Shown: positions 16,966 to 23,699 of the stretch, in pieces
Position numbering within the stretch: the first letter of the stretch is position 1
How the letters are laid out: every line of letters starts with the position of its first letter
Assembly: GCA_900556745.1 (NCBI GenBank)
Contig: USPU01000008.1
Span: 1 to 26,001, forward strand
Direction of reading: 5' to 3'
From: an uncultured Veillonellaceae bacterium
Lineage (GTDB): Bacteria > Bacillota > Negativicutes > Veillonellales > Negativicoccaceae
DNA length: 26,001 nucleotides
Notes under the pieces: generated by a model
Seen by the model: the letters and a program-made list of their open reading frames with translations, nothing else
What the model was told of the DNA's origin: nothing
The model's database searches: none
Program-made: the position numbers and the translations under genes

Positions 16966-18147
16966 CTATTGACTCAACTGAATTCGCTTCAGGAAACGTC
17001 GTTCGCCGTCCACCAACTGAATAACCACACCGCTCGAAACGGTATTGTGATCGGCATCGATGGAAATTTTACCGCTGATCGCTTTGAAATCCTGCATCTG
17101 CGTCAGTTCCTGTTGAATCTTATGCGGATCGGTCGACTGCGCCTGCCGGATGGCTTCAAGCAAGAGTCGTGTCGCATCGTACCCGAGCACCGCGTAGGAA
17201 TCCGGTTTATATCCGAAACGACGTTCATAACGTGTGATGAACTGTTGCAACACCGGATCCGTATCATTTGGCGAGTAATGGTTGGTGTAGTAGGTATTGT
17301 TCAGATTTTTAGCGCCCGCAATTTCCACAAGTTTATCCGAATCCCAACCGTCACCGCCGACGATCGGCACATTCCAGCCAATCTCACGCGCCTGACGAAC
17401 AATCATGCCCACTTCCTGGTAGTAGCCCGGCACAAACAAAACGTCCGGGTGTTGCGCTTTCAACTTCGTCAACGTGACTTTAAAATCCACGTCTTTTTGC
17501 AGGTACGCTTCTTTGGCGATGACCGTACCGCCGGCAGCCGTAAAGCTCTTGGTAAAGAAATCCGCCAAGCCGATCGCATATTCACTCGCATTATCGACCA
17601 GAATCGCGGCTTTGCGTGCTCCCAAGTCGCCGTAAGCGAACTCGGCGGCGATGTGCCCCTGGTAAGAATCAATAAAAGTCGCGCGGAACACATACTCCCG
17701 CACCTTGCCGGTCGCCGGATCAATCGTAACCGCCGGATGCGTCGCCTTCGGACTGATCAGCGGAATTTTATTTTCCGCTACCATCGGCGCCACCGCAATC
17801 ACGTTCGAGCTTGTATCCGGACCGATGATGCCGACCACGCCAGCATCCAACAGCTTAAACATCGCATCACTCGAGCCGGCGACATCGCTGCGGTTATCGA
17901 GCGCGATCAGCTGAATTTGCTTGCCGAGAATTCCGTCCGCGCTGTTCACTTCGTCGATCGCCATTTGCATGGCATTGACCGTCGATGTGCCGAAGCTGGC
18001 GTTCGAACCGGTCATTTCCAAATTACTGCCGATCGTCACTAAATGATCATTCTTCGGACTTCGGTTCGGCTGACAGCCGGTCATACCGACCAACGCAATG
18101 GTACCGACGAGCGCGCTGATAACCAGCGCCCGCCACTTTGTTTGCAT
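16966..18147 (-). CDS. Branched-chain amino-acid ABC transporter substrate-binding lipoprotein (first copy)
   Basis: This is the first gene of the importer operon, encoding a second Peripla_BP_6 receptor. The 393-aa precursor has a lipobox MTGC with Cys25, and the mature part starts with VTIGSNLEMTGSNASFGTS. The frame extends to 18174, but the ATG at 18147 sits 6 nt after AGGAGG and gives a normal signal peptide. The paralogue follows after 32 bp. The two proteins differ at many positions, so they may bind different amino acids with the same permease, as LivJ and LivK do in E. coli. That division of labour is inference. Confidence 0.92.
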   Translation of the reverse strand: MQTKWRALVISALVGTIALVGMTGCQPNRSPKNDHLVTIGSNLEMTGSNASFGTSTVNAMQMAIDEVNSADGILGKQIQLIALDNRSDVAGSSDAMFKLLDAGVVGIIGPDTSSNVIAVAPMVAENKIPLISPKATHPAVTIDPATGKVREYVFRATFIDSYQGHIAAEFAYGDLGARKAAILVDNASEYAIGLADFFTKSFTAAGGTVIAKEAYLQKDVDFKVTLTKLKAQHPDVLFVPGYYQEVGMIVRQAREIGWNVPIVGGDGWDSDKLVEIAGAKNLNNTYYTNHYSPNDTDPVLQQFITRYERRFGYKPDSYAVLGYDATRLLLEAIRQAQSTDPHKIQQELTQMQDFKAISGKISIDADHNTVSSGVVIQLVDGERRFLKRIQLSQ

Positions 18148-18203
18148 GGGCATCCTCCTACCTTTCCCAATCATGATTAAAAGGTATACTTCTTATGCGA
18201 TTT

Positions 18204-18232
18204 ATTATATTATCCGTAAATACCTCGGTCAA
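18204..18232 (-). promoter_or_regulatory. Sigma-A promoter of the branched-chain amino-acid importer operon
   Basis: On the minus strand, TTGACC at 18232-18227 and TATAAT at 18209-18204 are separated by exactly 17 bp, which is the best -35/-10 pair in the window. The transcript would start near 18197, giving a leader of about 50 nt before the first binding-protein gene. GTATAC palindromes flank the region (near 18184 and 18274), but I cannot assign a regulator. Confidence 0.8.
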
Positions 18233-18820
18233 CACCTAATTTACAAGCATTTTGCAGGGTTTTGGTATTTTGTATACACAAAAACAATGCCGTTTTTTGT
18301 CGTCTTTTGCAAAACTCCCGCCCGTAGGGAAATCATGACCTCTGCCCCAAAAACAATGGGAAAAAGAAATACAAAAACGGCTTGCTCTCATTGCAATATC
18401 GTGTATACGATTTTAAAATTAGCATAGCCTATTCAATTTTTCGTCTACGCTTTTTCCTGACACCAATGCCATCTTGAAAAAACGCTCTCTTTTTACCGCC
18501 ACGTCTTTCAGCGATATACGGTTTCACATCGCCGCCGCAAAATGCGCAAAATTTGTGCCTATTTTCCTTTTTTGTCTGTTTTGTATCTTCTACTATTCAA
18601 TTTTTATTTTCTTTCCTTATTTTGCCTTTCATTTTTGCAGCCATGTGTCGGTTTCACGAAAATTTTTCGTCGGCTGTTTGGCGCGCGTCATAAAAACTTT
18701 TTAATTCATTTCCTTGAAGTATAAAATTTTCAAAATAAAAATTACGCCGGCACCATGTCAAAAAAATGGCCGCCCGGAAATAAAAACAGAAAAATTTTCC
18801 CACCGTATTTTGAGCAATAA
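18233..18820. other. AT-rich gap without a recognised gene
   Basis: About 590 bp, far richer in A and T than the flanking genes, lie between the importer promoter and the M23 terminator. The plus strand is notably pyrimidine-rich around 18556-18640. No RNA family is recognisable by eye. The minus strand holds a CxxC-containing open frame (described separately) and an isolated TTGACA at 18762-18757 with only weak -10 candidates. A 7-bp inverted repeat (ACGAAAA-T-TTTTCGT) lies at 18656-18670. Confidence 0.6.
18429..18632 (-). pseudogene. Possible remnant or small gene with a CxxC knuckle
   Basis: From an ATG at 18632, eleven codons run to an in-frame TGA at 18599. The same frame then stays open for 55 codons to a TAG at 18431. 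The downstream part contains RHKFCAFCGGDVKPY, which looks like the first knuckle of a zinc ribbon, and ends in a basic KKRRRKIE tail. No second cysteine pair, ribosome site or alternative ATG is visible, so it may be a decayed gene or chance. Base composition is more AT-rich than in neighbouring genes. Confidence 0.2.
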
Positions 18821-18842
18821 AAAAAGACCGCAAGCGGTCTTT
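18821..18842 (-). terminator. Intrinsic terminator after the M23 peptidase gene
   Basis: The stem AAAGACCG / CGGTCTTT with a CAAG loop is followed on the minus strand by seven T. It overlaps the stop codon of the M23 peptidase gene and closes the parAB unit. Confidence 0.85.
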
Positions 18843-19731
18843 ACTTTTTTGTCGGTAAAAACAACATCGGATCAACCGGCACGCCATCGACGCGCACTTC
18901 ATAATGAACGTGACTGCCGGTGCTGCGCCCGGTGCTGCCCATGAATGAAATTACGGTACCCGTCTGCACCTTGTCGCCGACTTCGGCGATAATCAACGAG
19001 TTATGTCCGTAGCGCGTGACGATGCCGCCCGGGTGCGTGATTTCCACCATATAACCGTAGCCGCCGGCCCAACCCGCCGCGGTGACGGTCCCGTTCGCGG
19101 TGGCCTGTATCGGAGAGCCGTAATCGCCGGCGATATCTACCCCTTCATGAAAACCTATGCCGTCGCCGAACGGATCGTTTCGCCAACCGAAACTGCTGGA
19201 AACATATCCCTGCGCCGGCCAAATCGAGGGCGTATCACTGGTCGCGCCGTCATTCGGTATAGGGTGATATACGGGCGTAAGGTCAATTCCTTCCGCCAAC
19301 GATTGCCGTAACATCACAAGCGAGTTGAAGCGCTGCTCGGCATGCGTGGAAAGCGCGGTAATGCGTTCCAACAGCGCCCCCGGCGTTACCGCCTGCGTCG
19401 CTGCCGGCTCACGCGCTACGGTACCGCCGTCGCCTTGCGGCGCGGTTCCCGCCTGCGAGCCTTGGATCATTTGACGTACTTCCGCATCCAACGCATCTAA
19501 ACGCTGCATTTTAGTTTGCAGCTCGGTCAGTTTTTGGTTGGCGATTTCTACCTGCCGCTGATGCAGCTCATTTTCCTCGCGCAACCGATCCACTTCCCAA
19601 TGCTGGTAGTATCCCCAACCGATCATCGTTAACGCGGCAAGCAACACGATGATTTCCGCCACCACCAAAGTATAAAACCATTTTTTGCGCATGGTCCACG
19701 TGACGGTGTCGGACGTTTGGAATGACTTCAT
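18841..19731 (-). CDS. Membrane-anchored M23 (LytM-type) peptidase
   Basis: This 296-aa protein probably cleaves or regulates cleavage of peptidoglycan cross-links outside the membrane. After a short cytoplasmic N-terminus it has one membrane helix (about 19-40), a coiled coil (about 46-90) and a low-complexity linker. The C-terminal LytM domain keeps the zinc residues: His195 and Asp199 in HEGVD, and His276 in HVHYE, with His274 beside it and His243 as the other catalytic histidine. It is therefore likely active. Its ATG overlaps the DUF4446 stop by 4 bp (ATGA), and AAAGGA precedes it. Linkage to parAB suggests expression together with segregation genes. Confidence 0.92.
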   Translation of the reverse strand: MKSFQTSDTVTWTMRKKWFYTLVVAEIIVLLAALTMIGWGYYQHWEVDRLREENELHQRQVEIANQKLTELQTKMQRLDALDAEVRQMIQGSQAGTAPQGDGGTVAREPAATQAVTPGALLERITALSTHAEQRFNSLVMLRQSLAEGIDLTPVYHPIPNDGATSDTPSIWPAQGYVSSSFGWRNDPFGDGIGFHEGVDIAGDYGSPIQATANGTVTAAGWAGGYGYMVEITHPGGIVTRYGHNSLIIAEVGDKVQTGTVISFMGSTGRSTGSHVHYEVRVDGVPVDPMLFLPTKK

Positions 19732-20243
19732 GCCGTTCCTTTCTCCGGACCGCCGCCCTGTTCAAGCGCACGCGCTAAACTTTCTTCTTCCTCTCTGCTG
19801 GGACGGGATAAGTAGCGTCCGACGCGAATCTCTTTCGCGTATACTCGCGTTTCTTCCGAGCCGCTGATCGCGGACACCGTGACCCCGTTACCACGGCCGT
19901 CAAGCATGGTCAGGGAAAAGCTGTCCTGCTGCCCGTTGGCGGCAAAGGCATTGTACTGAACAAAACCGACTTGCTGCAGTGCGGCATGTTGTACACGAGA
20001 AAGGTTTTCCTGCGCCGCGCCCATGGCGCTGATGGATGCTCCCAGTTCGCGCAATTCGCGCACTTCGGTCGCAAGTTTACGTTCCAGAGTCTTACCGTCT
20101 TCGCCGCGCATGAAAAGATTATATTTTTGTCGTAATTGACGCATTTGCGTATATAAAACAAGTACATAAACTAATACTATAACGAGCAGGGCAATTAATA
20201 CGCCGAGCATGATCGTACCCGTCGTCTCCGTCAACCAAGCCAT
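19728..20243 (-). CDS. DUF4446 family membrane protein
   Basis: A 171-aa protein of unknown function. One N-terminal membrane helix (about 10-32) is followed by a coiled-coil-like stretch (to about residue 95) and a soluble domain containing NAFAANGQQDSFSLTMLDGRGNG, which is characteristic of DUF4446. The family commonly sits beside parB in Firmicutes, as it does here. AGGAGG precedes the ATG, and the parS site lies directly before that ribosome site. It overlaps the M23 gene by 4 bp. A role at the membrane linked to chromosome segregation or envelope growth is only an inference from context. Confidence 0.85.
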   Translation of the reverse strand: MAWLTETTGTIMLGVLIALLVIVLVYVLVLYTQMRQLRQKYNLFMRGEDGKTLERKLATEVRELRELGASISAMGAAQENLSRVQHAALQQVGFVQYNAFAANGQQDSFSLTMLDGRGNGVTVSAISGSEETRVYAKEIRVGRYLSRPSREEEESLARALEQGGGPEKGTA

Positions 20244-20252
20244 ACTTCCTCC

Positions 20253-20268
20253 TGTTTCACGTGAAACA
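20253..20268. promoter_or_regulatory. parS site, perfect match
   Basis: TGTTTCACGTGAAACA matches the Bacillus-type parS consensus at all 16 positions. It fills the gap between the parB stop codon and the DUF4446 ribosome site. ParB encoded next to it should nucleate here. Confidence 0.93.
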
Positions 20269-21144
20269 TTATTTCAGTAACGCCAAAAGCCGTTCCAGTT
20301 CATCCCAGTTCGCGTACGGAATGCGAATTTCACCATGCGTCTTGCTGCCGCTGCCTTGCGCGGTAATGTCCACTTTCGTTCCAAGCAGTAGGGTCAGCTC
20401 TTCACTTTCCGCATGGAGATAAGCCTCGACGTTCGCATCCGATTTTTTTGTTTTTTTCTGCTTCGGCGATTTCCGCGACGGCGTTTTGTTTTCGGCAAGC
20501 AACGCTTCTACCCGGCGCGCGCTTAAACCTTCCGCGGCGATCTTTTGCGCCCAGCGCACTTGCGCATCTGGATCCTCTACCGCAAGTAAAGGCCGCACTT
20601 GCCCGACGGTGAGATCTCGCCGCGCCAACAGTTCCCGTACAAAGTCCGGCAACTGGAGAAGCCTCATCATATTGGTAATATATGGACGGCTGCGGCCGAC
20701 CTTAGTCGCAATCTGCGCCTGCGTCAGAGAAAATTCATCGCGCAGACGATAGTACGCCGCCGCTTCTTCAATCGGATTCAAATCTTCACGTTGCAGGTTT
20801 TCGATTAACGCGACCGCGGCCAGCGCGGCATCGTCGTAATCACGAATGACTACCGGCACGGTACGGAGTTTGGCAATTTTAGCGGCGCGCAAACGCCGTT
20901 CCCCCGCGACCAGTTGGTAGCCGTCTTCTACTTTCATCACAATGAGCGGCTGAATAATGCCGTACTCTTTAATCGACGCGGCCAAGTCGTTCAGTTCGTT
21001 TTCGGCAAACTCCTGCCGAGGCTGCTGCGGATTCGGCACAATCTCCGTGAGCGAAATTTCCTGCACCGCGTTTTGCGCCATCGATGCGCTACCGCCCAGT
21101 AGCGCATCCAGGCCACGGCCCAGTTTCATGCCTTTTTTAGCCAC
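20269..21144 (-). CDS. parB: Chromosome-partitioning protein ParB (Spo0J)
   Basis: ParB is a CTP-dependent DNA clamp that loads at parS and spreads, organising the origin region with ParA and SMC. The 291-aa product shows KLGRGLDALLG at the N-terminus, where ParA is contacted, and the CTP-binding motif GERRLRAAK. It then has ENLQREDLNPIEEA and the helix-turn-helix around TQAQIATKVGRSRPYITN; a Lys-rich linker and the C-terminal dimer domain follow. The frame opens at 21204, but a GTG at 21144 lies well placed behind AGGAGGTG and gives the family N-terminus. The internal ATG at 21129 is an alternative with a weaker site. It overlaps parA by 8 bp. Confidence 0.96.
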   Translation of the reverse strand: MAKKGMKLGRGLDALLGGSASMAQNAVQEISLTEIVPNPQQPRQEFAENELNDLAASIKEYGIIQPLIVMKVEDGYQLVAGERRLRAAKIAKLRTVPVVIRDYDDAALAAVALIENLQREDLNPIEEAAAYYRLRDEFSLTQAQIATKVGRSRPYITNMMRLLQLPDFVRELLARRDLTVGQVRPLLAVEDPDAQVRWAQKIAAEGLSARRVEALLAENKTPSRKSPKQKKTKKSDANVEAYLHAESEELTLLLGTKVDITAQGSGSKTHGEIRIPYANWDELERLLALLK

Positions 21145-21898
21145 GCCGCAGCACCTCCTGCGCCAATTCGCGATAAACTTCCGCGCCTTTGGATTTGCCG
21201 TCATAAAGAATGATCGGCTCGCCGTAGCTCGGCGCTTCGCTCAATCGCACGTTGCGCGGAATCAGCGTGCGATAAACTTTTTCACCGAAATGTTTTTTGA
21301 CTTCATCAGCCACCTGTAAAGACAAATTGGTGCGACCGTCAAACATCGTCAATACAACGCCTTCCAAATGCAAGCTCGGATTCCAGTTGCCCGAAACCGA
21401 ACGGATCGTCTGCAAAAGCTGCGCTACCCCTTCCAATGCGTAGTATTCGCACTGAATGGGCACCAGTACCGATCCCGCCGCGACTAACGCATTCACCGTC
21501 AAAAGTCCCAGCGAAGGCGGGCAGTCGATTAAGATATACTCGAATTTCTTTTTCAGTTTGTCCAAGGCGTCACGCAATTTTGTTTCACGTGAAACCATAT
21601 TGACCAATTCGACTTCCGCGCCGGCCAATGCGATCGTCGCGGGCAAAACGGACAAGCCCTCCACGGCGGTCTTCACGCATGCTTTTTTGGCAGAAGCACC
21701 TTCGATCAGCACTTCATACCCGGAGCTTTTGATTCGGTCCTTATCGATCCCCAGACCGCTGGTCGCATTTCCCTGCGCGTCCATATCTACCAACAGTACG
21801 GCTTGACCCGCTTCCGCCAGGCAGGCCGCCAGGTTTACAGCGGTCGTCGTTTTACCTACGCCGCCTTTCTGATTCATAACGGCAATAATTTTGCCCAC
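21137..21898 (-). CDS. parA: Chromosome-partitioning ATPase ParA (Soj)
   Basis: ParA is the deviant Walker-type ATPase whose DNA-bound gradient moves ParB-parS complexes. In sporulating relatives it also controls DnaA. The 253-aa product carries KGGVGKTT at residues 11-18, LVDMDAQGNATSGLG after it, and a Walker B-like LIDCPPSLG. The start is GTG behind GGAGG. A parS-like site lies within the coding sequence, where it encodes V-S-R-E-T. It is the first gene of the parA-parB-DUF4446-M23 unit. Confidence 0.97.
   Translation of the reverse strand: MGKIIAVMNQKGGVGKTTTAVNLAACLAEAGQAVLLVDMDAQGNATSGLGIDKDRIKSSGYEVLIEGASAKKACVKTAVEGLSVLPATIALAGAEVELVNMVSRETKLRDALDKLKKKFEYILIDCPPSLGLLTVNALVAAGSVLVPIQCEYYALEGVAQLLQTIRSVSGNWNPSLHLEGVVLTMFDGRTNLSLQVADEVKKHFGEKVYRTLIPRNVRLSEAPSYGEPIILYDGKSKGAEVYRELAQEVLRRG
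21581..21596. promoter_or_regulatory. parS site inside parA (15/16)
   Basis: TGTTTCACGTGAAACC differs from the parS consensus only in the last base. It sits within the parA coding region, about 1.3 kb from the perfect site after parB. Confidence 0.88.
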
Positions 21899-21929
21899 CG
21901 TGGCACCTCCATTTCTATTCGTACTTTAT

Positions 21930-21935
21930 AGTATA
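21930..21935 (-). promoter_or_regulatory. Extended -10 promoter candidate of parAB
   Basis: TGATATACT (TGn plus TATACT) lies about 32 bp before the parA start on the minus strand. A perfect TTGACA at 21962-21957 is 21 bp away, longer than the ideal 17, so the extended -10 probably matters more. Confidence 0.55.
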
Positions 21936-21997
21936 TCACACTGACCGACAGCGCTTTGTCAAAAGTCGATTTGTTTTTTTCTTCCGCCCGCATCAAA

Positions 21998-22020
21998 GAA
22001 AAGACCGTCCGCAGACGGTC
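21998..22020 (-). terminator. Intrinsic terminator of ppk2
   Basis: A 7-bp stem GACCGTC / GACGGTC with a 4-nt loop is followed on the minus strand by TTTTCTTT. It separates ppk2 from the parAB unit. Confidence 0.82.
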
Positions 22021-22025
22021 GTTTC

Positions 22026-22922
22026 TTATCCGAACAAATCTTCCAAGGTCATGTTTTTGTCTTTCGCCAGGACTTTTTGCCAATGCTCCAAATGTTCCTT
22101 TTCCGCTCCGGATAGTGCCGGGAACTGCGGATCCAATTGTTCCAACAGCTGCAAGGTCGCCTGCGCCGCCAAGTAACGCGTGTACCATTTCTTATCCGCC
22201 GGCAGTATATACCAGGGCGCGTACTTCGTCGACGTAGCTTGAATCATATCCGCATACACATGCTGATAATTGTTCCAATACTTGCGTTCATTGATATCGG
22301 CCATGGAAAATTTCCAATTTTTTTCCGGCCGTTTGATTCGATCAATCAGCCGCTCCGCCTGCTCTTCTTTCGAAACATGCAAGAAAAACTTCAGCATAAA
22401 ATAGCCGTTTTCATGCAAGTAACGTTCCCAATCATTAATTTGGCGAAAGCGTTCCTGCCAAAACTCCTTGTCGATTTCAACATCGCTGCCCGGAAAGTTT
22501 TGATCTTTCAATAAATTATGTACGCGCGTAACGATGACGTCTTCATAATGGGAGCGGTTGAAAATGCCGATTTCGCCGCGCCGCGGTAAGGCCCGATTGA
22601 CGCGCCAGAGATAATCGCGATCCAACTCCTCGCTTGACGGCTGTTTAAAGGTGGCGACACGTACGCCTTGCGGATTGAGAACGGTGTAGACATGCTTGAT
22701 GAGACCGTCTTTACCCGCCGCATCCATCGCTTGCAAAACGACGATAATGCCATGTTTATTTTCGGCATAAAGTCGTTCCTGGTAAACTTCCAGTTCTTCC
22801 AACACTTCCGGAAACAGTTCTTCTTTTACCGTCTGTTTATCCGCTTCTTTCGGTGGGGCTGTCGGAATATTTTTAAAATCCAACTTGTTTTTGTGATGCA
22901 CGAGATATTGTTTGACGTCCAT
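22026..22922 (-). CDS. ppk2: Polyphosphate kinase 2 (PPK2) family protein, class III-like
   Basis: PPK2 enzymes transfer phosphate from polyphosphate to nucleotides; class III members act on AMP and ADP. The 298-aa product has the single-domain length. Walker A reads MDAAGKDG at residues 66-73 (Lys71), and the lid-proximal FNRSHYEDV at 121-129 has the SHYED form that I associate with class III. AGGAGG precedes the ATG. It lies 42 bp after rsmG with no terminator between, so it may be read through from the mnmE-mnmG-rsmG unit. A weak TATA-like box (TATAGT/TATAAG) also overlaps the gap. Direction of the reaction and nucleotide specificity are inferred from family knowledge. Confidence 0.9.
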   Translation of the reverse strand: MDVKQYLVHHKNKLDFKNIPTAPPKEADKQTVKEELFPEVLEELEVYQERLYAENKHGIIVVLQAMDAAGKDGLIKHVYTVLNPQGVRVATFKQPSSEELDRDYLWRVNRALPRRGEIGIFNRSHYEDVIVTRVHNLLKDQNFPGSDVEIDKEFWQERFRQINDWERYLHENGYFMLKFFLHVSKEEQAERLIDRIKRPEKNWKFSMADINERKYWNNYQHVYADMIQATSTKYAPWYILPADKKWYTRYLAAQATLQLLEQLDPQFPALSGAEKEHLEHWQKVLAKDKNMTLEDLFG

Positions 22923-22964
22923 GGATTTTCCTCCTCACTCCGGTCGCAGTCGCTGTTACTTATA

Positions 22965-23699
22965 CTATAATGGTTGTTTCGCTGCTTTGCCCGGCGCGCG
23001 CGGAAAACGCTTCGGCGTCGCCTGCACTTTTTGAATGATGCAGAGCACGCGCTCATCAAACCATTCGCCGCGCTGCAGTTTGCGCACTTCGCACAACGTA
23101 CCGCCAAGCTCCCGAATAGCACGTTGCGCAGCGCTTGCTTCCTCCGCGCCCTTCGGCCCTTTCCAGGCCAGAAAATAACCGCCTCGGGCGACAAAAGGCA
23201 ACGCCCATTCACAGAGCACGCGCAAATCGGCGACGGCCCGCGACGTCACCACCGCAAACTGTTCGCGATATTCTTTCGCCTGCCCGGCAAATTCGGCGCG
23301 CTCATGGAGAATCTGCACATTCGCAAGGCCGATTGTTTGCGCGGCGTCAGCGACAAAGCGCAGCTTCTTGCCGACGGAGTCGAGCAATGTCCATTCGACA
23401 TTCGGCGTAAGAATGGCTAACGGGATACCGGGAAAACCGCCGCCCGTACCGAGGTCAAGCGCGCGTGAGCGCGCCGGGAAATACGCGGGATCATAGCCCA
23501 GCCAGGAATCAATATAATGCTTCGCCAAAAATTCCTGCGGCTCGGTGATAGAAGTCAGGTTCATCACGCGATTTCGCTCGATTACCGCATCATAATACGC
23601 CGCATACGCCTGACTTTGCTCCGGCGTCAATGCGATCCCCAGCGACTTTGCCGCCGCTGCTATTTGTTCCGGGCTGAGCGTTGTCGTTTCAGGCATCAT
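22965..23699 (-). CDS. rsmG: 16S rRNA (guanine527-N7)-methyltransferase RsmG
   Basis: RsmG (GidB) methylates G527 of 16S rRNA with S-adenosylmethionine. The 244-aa product has the SAM-binding motif DLGTGGGFPGIP at residues 82-93, the acidic LLDSVGKK at 105-112 and SRAVADL in the mid region. The C-terminal ~15 residues are basic. Its ATG (an ATG-ATG doublet at 23699/23696) overlaps the mnmG stop by 11 bp, and GGGAG precedes it. It is part of the mnmE-mnmG-rsmG unit. Confidence 0.96.
   Translation of the reverse strand: MMPETTTLSPEQIAAAAKSLGIALTPEQSQAYAAYYDAVIERNRVMNLTSITEPQEFLAKHYIDSWLGYDPAYFPARSRALDLGTGGGFPGIPLAILTPNVEWTLLDSVGKKLRFVADAAQTIGLANVQILHERAEFAGQAKEYREQFAVVTSRAVADLRVLCEWALPFVARGGYFLAWKGPKGAEEASAAQRAIRELGGTLCEVRKLQRGEWFDERVLCIIQKVQATPKRFPRAPGKAAKQPL

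Noticed and set aside
16969..18042. Plus-strand open frame of 357 codons
   Set aside because: It is the exact antisense of the first substrate-binding protein gene; no ribosome site and no recognisable domain.
18597..18599. In-frame TGA read as selenocysteine
   Set aside because: No SECIS-like hairpin is visible just after the codon and the context is not a known selenoprotein; a stop or decay is simpler.
18474..18724. Plus-strand frames encoding Phe/Leu-rich membrane-like peptides
   Set aside because: The hydrophobicity comes from the T-rich tract itself; there is no convincing ribosome site or promoter.
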